Assembly: GCA_019423125.1 (NCBI GenBank)
Contig: JAHZBZ010000004.1
Span: 102,474 to 166,473 of the forward strand
DNA: 64,000 nucleotides
Reading direction: 5' to 3'
From: Bacillota bacterium
Lineage (GTDB): Bacteria > Bacillota > Clostridia > Christensenellales > Borkfalkiaceae
Shown here in pieces: positions 58,100 through 64,000 of this stretch. Made by a program: the position numbers and the translations under genes. How positions within the stretch are numbered: position 1 is the stretch's first letter; each line of letters opens with the position of its first letter. The notes under the pieces were generated by a model. It searched no databases and was not told where the DNA came from. It saw only the letters and a list, made by a program, of their open reading frames with translations.

Positions 58100-59530
58100 A
58101 TGGCAAAAGACGCACAGTTTGTCAATCAGATCGCGGACATCGAGACGGATTTTCCCCGTTGGTATACCGACGTCGTGATCAAGACCAAGCTCGTGGATTA
58201 CGGTCCCGTCAAGGGCACGATGGTCATCCGCCCTTACGGCTACGCGATCTGGGAGAACATCCAGCGCGAGCTGGACGCCCGTTTCAAGGCGACGGGGCAT
58301 CAGAACGCCTATTTTCCTCTGCTCATTCCGTACAGCTTCATGACGCGTGAAGCGGAGCACGTTGAGGGCTTTGCCCCCGAAGTCGCGGTCGTGACCGTGG
58401 GCGGCGGCGAGACGCTCGCCGAGCCGCTGGTCATCCGCCCGACGAGCGAGACCATCATCGGCGAGATGTATTCCAAGTGGCTGCAATCCTACCGCGACCT
58501 GCCCATCCTGATCAACCAGTGGGCGAACGTCGTCCGCTGGGAAAAGACGACCCGCCCTTTCCTTCGCACCAGCGAATTTCTCTGGCAGGAGGGACACACC
58601 GTCCACGCCACCGAAGAGGAGGCGATGGAGGAGACGCTGAAGATGCTCGGCGTGTATAAGGAATTTGCCGAGACCTGCCTCGCCATTCCCGTGTTTACGG
58701 GCCGCAAGACGGAGAAGGAGAAGTTTGCGGGCGCCGTGGCGACCTTCGGCATGGAGGCGATGATGCACGACGGCAAGAGCCTGCAGGCGGGCACTTCGCA
58801 CTATCTCGGACAGAACTTTGCAAAGGCGTTCGACATCCAGTTCCTGGACAAAGACGGAACGCATAAATATGCCTATACCACGTCCTGGGGCGTTTCCACC
58901 CGCCTGATCGGTGCGCTGATCATGGCGCACGGCGACCAGCGCGGCCTGATCATTCCGCCCGTCGTCGCGCCCGTGCAGGCGATCCTCGTTCCCATCGCGG
59001 CGAAAAAAGAGGGCGTGCTCGAAGCGGTCGAAAAGCTCAGGTCGGAGCTCGTCGCGGCGGGCATCCGCGCCGAGAGCGACACGACGGACAACAGCCCCGG
59101 CTGGAAGTTCAACGAGTGGGAGATGAAGGGCGTGCCGCTGCGCATCGAGCTCGGGCCGCGCGACATCGAGGCCGGCAAGATGGTGCTTGTCCGCAGGGAC
59201 ACGCACGAAAAGGCGGAAGTCTCCCTCGAAAACGCTGCGGAGACGGTCAAAAAATTCCTCGCGGACATCCAGTCCAACCTGCTCGAGCGCGCGCGCAAGC
59301 GCAAGGAAGAGCGCGTCGTCACGGCGCAGAGCGTGGAGGAACTGCTCGCGGGCGTCGAGGGCGGCAACTTCGTCAAGGCGGGCTGGTGCGGCTGCCGCGA
59401 GTGCGAGGACAAGATCAAAGAGGCGACCGCCGCGAGCGCGCGCGTGATCGTCGAAGGGGAACACGCGGAAAAGTGCGCGTGCTGCGGCAAACCCGCAAAG
59501 CACGTCGTTCTCTTTGCGCGCGCCTATTGA
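58100..59530 (+). CDS. proS: Prolyl-tRNA synthetase, archaeal/eukaryote-type with C-terminal zinc domain
   Basis: 476 residues. Charges tRNA-Pro. Class II motifs: MVIRPYGYAIWENIQ, VIRPTSETIIGEMYSKW, RTSEFLWQEGHTVHA, SHYLGQNFAKAFDI and YTTSWGVSTRLIGALIM. The short length without the bacterial editing insertion, and the C-terminal zinc-like site (CGCRECEDK ... CACCGKPAKHVVLFARAY), mark the type-3 form found in archaea, eukaryotes and some bacteria including Clostridia. Start ATG 58100 follows GGAGGGATTT; an upstream start lies in the promoter. Confidence 0.97.
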   Translation: MAKDAQFVNQIADIETDFPRWYTDVVIKTKLVDYGPVKGTMVIRPYGYAIWENIQRELDARFKATGHQNAYFPLLIPYSFMTREAEHVEGFAPEVAVVTVGGGETLAEPLVIRPTSETIIGEMYSKWLQSYRDLPILINQWANVVRWEKTTRPFLRTSEFLWQEGHTVHATEEEAMEETLKMLGVYKEFAETCLAIPVFTGRKTEKEKFAGAVATFGMEAMMHDGKSLQAGTSHYLGQNFAKAFDIQFLDKDGTHKYAYTTSWGVSTRLIGALIMAHGDQRGLIIPPVVAPVQAILVPIAAKKEGVLEAVEKLRSELVAAGIRAESDTTDNSPGWKFNEWEMKGVPLRIELGPRDIEAGKMVLVRRDTHEKAEVSLENAAETVKKFLADIQSNLLERARKRKEERVVTAQSVEELLAGVEGGNFVKAGWCGCRECEDKIKEATAASARVIVEGEHAEKCACCGKPAKHVVLFARAY

Positions 59531-59540
59531 TGCCGAATGC

Positions 59541-59574
59541 GGGATCCGAATGCTTTTTCGGGTCCCTTTTTCTT
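59541..59574 (+). terminator. proS terminator
   Basis: A 10-bp stem with one G-T pair (59541-59550 with 59557-59566) followed by five T and a further T-rich stretch. Confidence 0.88.
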
Positions 59575-59705
59575 TCCGATCCGCTTCCGACGCAAAAAAA
59601 GAAATCTCCAAACGAAATTTTCACAAAGCTATGCCGTGCTTTTCATAGAGAAGAGTTATAGTATTTATGCTACGGGGCGAGAGCCCTTTTCGGAGGTCAC
59701 CAAAC

Positions 59706-60635
59706 ATGCTGATAAAGCGCCTGAGCGGTCTTGTCGCGGGGGTCTTCCTCGCGGGGATCGTCTGTATCCTTGCCTCTGCCTGTGCCGAACAATCTTCCGT
59801 CAAGCTCCTCGAGCTCAACAGACAGATCGTCGTTCTGGAAACAGGCGAGGAATATGAACTGAAAGTTTCCATCCTCCCCACCGAATGTGCGGATTCGGCT
59901 GAGTGGAGTTCTTCAGACGAATCGGTCGTCACCGTCGAGAGCGGACTTTTGCGCGCGGCGGGAGAGGGTGATGCGCTCATTACCGTCACTGCGGGGACTA
60001 AGAGCGCTTCCTGTTCCGTCACGGTCGTGGACGACTGCGTGCGCGTCGACTCCGTCGAATCGCTGCGCGCGGCGGCGGAACAACTCGAGGAGGGAGATGT
60101 CATTCTTCTCGAAGGAGGCACCTATAAACTCAACCGCTGTCTCACTTTGCGCGATCTGTCTCAAGTCATGTTCATCGGCGAAGAGGGCGTCGTCATCGAG
60201 AAATCGGACGACGTGTGGTCTGTTTCGGACGGGGACTGTTTTTCTCTGCTCGCGCTCATCGACTGCGCAGATGTCTGTCTTCGCAACCTGACCATCAGCG
60301 GCGCGCGCTCTCCCAAAGAGACGGAACCTGCGGCTTGCGGCATTCGCGCGGTCAGGAGCACCTTTTCTCTCGAAAATGTAACGGCTTCGGAGAGTGAAGG
60401 GGCTGGCATCGCTCTCGTGGACAGCAGCGGCTCCCTTCGGGGCGTCGAGACGCAGGACAATGCGGGCGGCGGCGTCTTTTTGGGCGGCGAGAGCGGCAGC
60501 GTTCTCACCGTTCAGGGCTGCAAGTTTTACGAGGAGACACCTGTCTTCTGTTTTGACACCGATGTGAACAGCCGCGTCGAGGGCGCGGGAGAGAGCTCGA
60601 TGCAGGACGGCGTCCGCATTTGGTCTTTTTCCTGA
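59706..60635 (+). CDS. Surface lipoprotein with Ig-like (BIG2) and beta-helix regions
   Basis: 309 residues. Lipobox LASAC (C26). Residues ~33-115 look like a bacterial Ig-like (BIG2) domain (LELNRQIVVLETGEEYELKV; WSSSDESVVTVESGLLRAAG; ALITVTAGTKSASCSVTV). From ~130 onwards is a right-handed beta-helix pattern (GDVILLEGGTYKLNRCLTLR; LRNLTISGARS; GAGIALVDSSGSL; GGGVFLGGES), seen in pectate-lyase-like folds. No lyase active-site residues were identified, so it may bind or adhere rather than cleave. ATG 59706 follows CGGAGGTCACCAAAC. Confidence 0.85.
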   Translation: MLIKRLSGLVAGVFLAGIVCILASACAEQSSVKLLELNRQIVVLETGEEYELKVSILPTECADSAEWSSSDESVVTVESGLLRAAGEGDALITVTAGTKSASCSVTVVDDCVRVDSVESLRAAAEQLEEGDVILLEGGTYKLNRCLTLRDLSQVMFIGEEGVVIEKSDDVWSVSDGDCFSLLALIDCADVCLRNLTISGARSPKETEPAACGIRAVRSTFSLENVTASESEGAGIALVDSSGSLRGVETQDNAGGGVFLGGESGSVLTVQGCKFYEETPVFCFDTDVNSRVEGAGESSMQDGVRIWSFS

Positions 60636-60661
60636 CAAAACTTTTAAAAAAAAGATAAAAA

Positions 60662-60677
60662 TGTTGCATATGCAACA
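60662..60677. promoter_or_regulatory. Perfect 16-bp palindrome upstream of the rubrerythrin gene (candidate operator)
   Basis: TGTTGCATATGCAACA at 60662-60677. A -10-like TAAAAT is at 60699-60704; the palindrome sits just above and touching the expected -35 position. The sequence is not the PerR, Fur or Rex consensus that I know. Confidence 0.55.
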
Positions 60678-60763
60678 GTAATTTGTGCTCCGGAATGGTA
60701 AAATAGACATAGAAAAAGCGGAAGAGTTCCGCCTGAACAAAAAAGCAAAGTGAGGTTATTATA

Positions 60764-61297
60764 ATGAAAAGATGTGCTATTTGCGGTGAGATCGTCGAAG
60801 ATTCCGTGACCGTTTGCCCCGTCTGCAAGGCGACCAAGTTTGTCCCCATCGACGAGAGCGCGGAGATCAAATTTGCATGCGTGCATGAAGTGGGTGTCGC
60901 GAAGGGCCTGGACGAGGAAGTTGTCGCGGGACTGCGCGCGAACTTTGAAGGCGAGTGCACCGAAGTCGGTATGTACCTCGCGATGGCGCGTGTCGCCGAG
61001 AGAGAGGGATATCCCGAGATCGCCGAGGCGTACAAGAGATATGCATTCGAAGAGGCGGAGCACGCATCCAAGTTTGCGGAGCTTCTGGGCGAGTGCATCA
61101 CCGATTCCACCAAAAAGAACCTCGAGCTTCGCGTCGCCGCGGAGACGGGTGCCTGCGAGGGCAAGCTCGCGATCGCAAAGAGAGCGAAAGAGCTGGGCTA
61201 TGATGCGATCCACGACACCGTTCACGAGATGGCGAAGGACGAGGCGCGCCACGGCGCAGGCTTCAACGGCCTTCTCAAGAGATATTTCAAGAACTGA
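60764..61297 (+). CDS. Reverse-rubrerythrin-type peroxidase
   Basis: 177 residues. An N-terminal rubredoxin-like site (CAICGEIVEDSVTVCPVC) is followed by a four-helix diiron domain (NFEGECTEVGMYLAMARVAE; AFEEAEHASKFAELLGE; ETGACEGKLAIAKRAKELG; MAKDEARHGAGF). Rubredoxin first and diiron second is the reverse-rubrerythrin order of clostridial NADH peroxidase components, which reduce H2O2. Its own promoter region includes a palindrome. GTGAGGTTATTATA precedes the ATG. Confidence 0.93.
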   Translation: MKRCAICGEIVEDSVTVCPVCKATKFVPIDESAEIKFACVHEVGVAKGLDEEVVAGLRANFEGECTEVGMYLAMARVAEREGYPEIAEAYKRYAFEEAEHASKFAELLGECITDSTKKNLELRVAAETGACEGKLAIAKRAKELGYDAIHDTVHEMAKDEARHGAGFNGLLKRYFKN

Positions 61298-61835
61298 AGA
61301 TAAAAAGCGCAAGGGCGCCGCGGAAAAGCGGCGCCCTTATCTTTTTCTTTTTTTCCCTGCGCACACCCTCGATGTGCAGAAAGCGCGCCTTTGCGAAAGA
61401 GTAGGAGGACAGCGGCCTGTCGAACGCGTCGTAGGAATGCGTGGCGACCAAAATTTCCCCGCGGCGCAGTCCGCTCACGAGACAGGAGTGATAGAATTCG
61501 CCCGAAGCGGTGCCCAGCTGTATGACATCTCCGACGCGGATCCTCTCTTTTATAACTTCGGCGGCAAACGGCCCCGCGCCTTCGTTGGAGAGCAGAAAAT
61601 TATAGAGAAATTCCACGCCCGTCCAGGAAGCGGTGCGGTCGGAAGAACTTTTGTAGAACCATCCGAAGACGGGCGTAAAGTTCATCACGCCGCTTCCCGC
61701 ATACAGGCACTGTGACACGAAGTTGGTACAGTCGCCGCCGATGCCGTCAAAGCTGTAATAGTCTGGGTTTCGTCCGAACGCCCAGCGGCGCGCGTAGAGC
61801 ACCGCCCGCAGGCGAGAATAAGGGAAAGTGATCAT
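61287..61835 (-). CDS. Amidase-6-like domain protein
   Basis: 182 residues. The domain is the putative amidase type (YARRWAFGRNPDYYSFDGIG, GGDCTNFVSQCLYAG with a likely catalytic Cys; FYKSSSDRTASWTG; HSYDAFDRPLSSYSF). These occur in Clostridia cell-wall or spore proteins. No signal peptide follows from the ATG at 61835 (MITFPYSRLRAV). The start is not certain: the ribosome site is weak, GGGAATAT. The last ~15 residues are encoded by the rubrerythrin terminator, so the native end may differ. Confidence 0.82.
   Translation of the reverse strand: MITFPYSRLRAVLYARRWAFGRNPDYYSFDGIGGDCTNFVSQCLYAGSGVMNFTPVFGWFYKSSSDRTASWTGVEFLYNFLLSNEGAGPFAAEVIKERIRVGDVIQLGTASGEFYHSCLVSGLRRGEILVATHSYDAFDRPLSSYSFAKARFLHIEGVRREKKKKIRAPLFRGALALFIFSS
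61310..61348 (+). terminator. Rubrerythrin terminator
   Basis: An 11-bp perfect stem (61311-61321 with 61328-61338), then a T-rich tract. The convergent minus-strand ORF reads through it. Confidence 0.85.
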
Positions 61836-61930
61836 ATGAGCATATATATTCCCGCGCGTCGGCGCGCGTGACTGTTTTTCGACAAATTCTCCCGCCCGCG
61901 CCCTTCGGGTTTTTCTTTTCTTTTTTTTCG

Positions 61931-61945
61931 CAGTATGGTATACTG
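61931..61945. promoter_or_regulatory. Palindrome CAGTAT-GGT-ATACTG over the -10 of the Y-family polymerase gene
   Basis: The arms are 61931-61936 and 61940-61945; TATACT at 61939-61944 is the likely -10. The T-rich region upstream gives no strict -35. It is not a standard Gram-positive LexA box. Confidence 0.45.
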
Positions 61946-62034
61946 TAAGGGAACAGCAGGGATCCGCTTTTGCGGAAGCATATTTTTCAGCCTTGGCGGA
62001 ATTTACGAAAAATAAAGACACGGAGGGAAGCACA

Positions 62035-63534
62035 ATGTCCGAACGCATCTATGTCGCGATCGATCTCAAATCATTTTACGCCTCCGTGGAGTGCGTGGAG
62101 CGCGGGCTCGATCCCATGACGACCAACCTCGTCGTCGCAGACCTCACGCGCACCGAAAAAACGATCTGCCTTGCCGTTTCTCCTTCGCTCAAGAGCCACG
62201 GAATTTCCGGAAGGGCGCGTCTGTTCGAGGTCGTACAGCGCGTCAGGGAAGTCAACCGCGCGCGCAAACGCGCCGCGCCCGAAAACAAGTTTCGCGCAAA
62301 GACGTTCGACGCCACCCTTCTCGGGCAGGACCCTTCGCTGGCGCTCGAATACATCGTCGCGCCGCCGCGCATGGCGCTCTACATCGATTACAGCACGCGC
62401 GTCTATCAGATCTATCTCCGTTTTGTCGCGCCGGAGGACATCCACGTCTACTCGGTGGACGAGGTGTTCATCGACGCGACCGATTATCTGCGCGCGACGG
62501 GGATGACCGACCGCGAATTTGTCGGGAGCATCCTGTGTGAGGTGCGCAGGTGTACGGGTCTCACGGCGACGGCGGGCGTCGGCACCAATCTCTATCTTAG
62601 CAAGGTCGCGCTCGACATCGAGGCGAAGCACATCCCGCCCGACGAGAACGGGGCGCGCATCGCGCGGCTGGACGAGCGCAGTTACCGCGAAAAGCTCTGG
62701 GACCACCGCCCGATCACCGATTTTTGGCGCGTGGGGCGGGGATACGCCGCAAAACTCGAGGCGCACGGCCTGTATACGATGGGGGACGTCGCGCGCTGTT
62801 CGATCGGAAAGGCGGGGGATTTTTACACGGAAGAACTGCTCTATACGCTTTTCGGCGTGAATGCGGAACTTCTGATCGACCACGCATGGGGCTGGGAGCC
62901 CTGTACCATCGCGGACATCCGCGCCTATCGCCCCGCGAGCAACAGTCTCGGCGCGGGGCAGGTCTTGCAGACGCCCTATCCGCACGATAAGGCTGCGCTT
63001 GTCCTGCGGGAAATGGCGGAATCGCTCGCGCTCGACCTCGTTTCCAAGGATCTGGTGACCGATCAGATCGTGCTGACGGTGGGTTATGACGCCGAGAACG
63101 CAACCGACGGGGTGGAATACACCGTCGATCGCTACGGCAGGCGCATTCCGCGCCATGCGCACGGCACCGAAAATCTCGGCAGACGCACGTCGTCTGCGCG
63201 CTACATCGTACAGGCGGCGTCCGCGCTGTTCGAGCGCATCGCGGACAAAAAGCTGACGGTCCGCAGGCTGAACATCACGGCGACGCACGTCGTCCCCGAG
63301 GGCACGCCGATGCCTTCCGCGCCCGAACAGATGGACCTGTTCACCGATTACGAGGAGGAGGCGCGGCGCAGGCGCGCGGAGGAGGAAGAGCTCGCGCGCG
63401 AAAAGCGCAGGCAGAAGGCGGTGCTCGGCATCAAGGACAAGTACGGGAAAAACGCCATCCTGAAGGGGATGAACCTCGAGGAAGGCGCGACGGCAAGGTC
63501 GCGCAACGAACAGATCGGAGGACACAAGGCATGA
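62035..63534 (+). CDS. Y-family DNA polymerase (UmuC/DinB superfamily)
   Basis: 499 residues. Lesion-bypass polymerase: YVAIDLKSFYASVECVERGL (first catalytic Asp), SVDEVFIDATDYLRATG with D142 and E143, GVGTNLYLSKVALDIEAKHI (HhH), and a C-terminal little-finger domain. After ~430 a long charged helix (EEEARRRRAEEEELAREKRR) extends the chain. Closest in style to the UmuC-like enzymes of Firmicutes (UvrX/YqjW). GGAGGGAAGCACA precedes the ATG. Cotranslated with the next gene by ATGA overlap. Confidence 0.95.
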   Translation: MSERIYVAIDLKSFYASVECVERGLDPMTTNLVVADLTRTEKTICLAVSPSLKSHGISGRARLFEVVQRVREVNRARKRAAPENKFRAKTFDATLLGQDPSLALEYIVAPPRMALYIDYSTRVYQIYLRFVAPEDIHVYSVDEVFIDATDYLRATGMTDREFVGSILCEVRRCTGLTATAGVGTNLYLSKVALDIEAKHIPPDENGARIARLDERSYREKLWDHRPITDFWRVGRGYAAKLEAHGLYTMGDVARCSIGKAGDFYTEELLYTLFGVNAELLIDHAWGWEPCTIADIRAYRPASNSLGAGQVLQTPYPHDKAALVLREMAESLALDLVSKDLVTDQIVLTVGYDAENATDGVEYTVDRYGRRIPRHAHGTENLGRRTSSARYIVQAASALFERIADKKLTVRRLNITATHVVPEGTPMPSAPEQMDLFTDYEEEARRRRAEEEELAREKRRQKAVLGIKDKYGKNAILKGMNLEEGATARSRNEQIGGHKA

Positions 63535-63941
63535 GCAAATACGATGACATGCTCTCGCTTCCGCACCCGACTTCGGCGGTGCATCCGCGCATGCCCGTGC
63601 GCGACCGTGCGGCGCAATTTGCGCCCTTTGCGGCGCTCACGGGACACGAAGAGGCGATCGGGGAGACCGCGCGCCTCACACAGCCTTTTGTTGAGCCGGA
63701 CGAGAGCGAGAGGGAGGAACTGGACCGCAGGCTCACGCTTCTGCTCGCGCAGCCGATGCCTCGCCCGCAGGTTCGGCTGACATGGTTCGTGCCCGACGAA
63801 AAAAAGGAGGGCGGACGGTATGTCACCGCGGACGCCGTCGTTCTGCGCGCCGACCCCGTAGCGCGCGTGCTCATGACGGCGGACGGGGAAAGCATCCCGC
63901 TGCGCGCGCTCGTCGCGCTTGAAGGAGAGCTTTTTATGTGA
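63531..63941 (+). CDS. Small companion protein of the Y-family polymerase (YolD-like)
   Basis: 136 residues. The segment MPVRDRAAQFAPFAALTGHE is characteristic of a Clostridia family found next to UmuC-like polymerases and comparable to YolD in Bacillus. The remainder is a small beta domain. Overlaps the polymerase stop by 4 bp. Role unknown, possibly a regulatory subunit. Confidence 0.8.
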   Translation: MSKYDDMLSLPHPTSAVHPRMPVRDRAAQFAPFAALTGHEEAIGETARLTQPFVEPDESEREELDRRLTLLLAQPMPRPQVRLTWFVPDEKKEGGRYVTADAVVLRADPVARVLMTADGESIPLRALVALEGELFM

Positions 63942-63961
63942 CGGAGTACAAAAAAACGGAC

Positions 63962-64000
63962 AAGGCGCCGCCGCGCAATTTCTTGCGCGGCGGCGCCTTG
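63962..64000 (+). terminator. Strong hairpin at the right window edge
   Basis: A perfect 17-bp stem (63962-63978 with 63983-63999), reaching the edge; any T tract would be outside. Probably terminates the polymerase operon. Confidence 0.75.

Noticed and set aside
57011..59611. A long minus-strand frame opposite degV and proS
   Set aside because: Antisense to two clear genes and crosses their terminators and promoters.
1..64000. rRNA or tRNA genes
   Set aside because: No cloverleaf-like sequence with CCA-adjacent arms and no rRNA-conserved blocks were noticed in the intergenic stretches; a tRNAscan run would be decisive.

Overview
The window reads as chromosomal DNA of an anaerobic, spore-forming member of the Clostridia with GC-rich genes and AT-rich promoters. 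Supporting markers are pyruvate:ferredoxin oxidoreductase, SpoVAD/SpoVAE, a T-box leader, a reverse-rubrerythrin-type peroxidase, DUF4364 and TSCPD proteins, a zinc-site ProRS and ECF transporters. The family or genus cannot be fixed from sequence reading alone. No rRNA, tRNA, insertion sequence, prophage or CRISPR array was seen. Most transcription units start at sigma-A-like promoters with 16-17 nt spacers and end at GC-rich hairpins.

Layout. 1-3.3 kb: PFOR on the minus strand, cut by the left edge. 3.5-6.9 kb: ecfA1-ecfA2-ecfT-truA. 6.9-10.8 kb: two membrane proteins (one behind a leader with an attenuator-like terminator), mnmE and a LysR regulator. 10.8-14 kb: T-box leader, leuA and an iron-type alcohol dehydrogenase. 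14.1-15.8 kb: a membrane-anchored protein with an InlB-like repeat, acidic repeats and a uL15-like C-terminus. 15.9-17.3 kb: spoVAD-spoVAE. 17.4-20.7 kb: metal/sulfur operon (NifX-like, ZIP, rhodanese, CoA-disulfide reductase with rhodanese tail). 21-31.5 kb: housekeeping and unknown genes, including a WYL regulator with a palindrome over its own promoter, asnA, and a minus-strand HPr-like/DUF4364/TSCPD cluster. 31.9-36 kb: pantothenate-type S component, coaX, hom, cupin and a RimK-like ligase.

36-47.4 kb is the most unusual part. An amino-acid ABC operon has a substrate-binding lipoprotein whose two halves appear in swapped order (circular permutation) and an ATPase with a basic insertion. 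Next come a LytTR response regulator broken by one extra G and a GHKL sensor kinase. Then a 1,023-residue glycoside hydrolase family 3 protein has its domains in reversed order and a membrane anchor at each end, coupled to a small four-helix membrane protein, and a GH78 rhamnosidase follows. 47.5-64 kb: gdhA, uppP, a YjzC-like small protein, a lipoprotein esterase, an amino-acid kinase, the transketolase/phosphohexomutase pair, degV, proS, a beta-helix lipoprotein, rubrerythrin, an amidase-like protein and a Y-family polymerase with its companion.

Functional links. The EcfA/A/T module at 3.6 kb could energise the pantothenate-type S component at 32 kb, which sits next to pantothenate kinase. 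The two-component system lies directly before the permuted GH3 and rhamnosidase and may control them. AsnA, GdhA, LeuA, Hom and the amino-acid ABC operon give the window a nitrogen/amino-acid theme. Functions are inferred from recognised motifs by reading; no database search was run.
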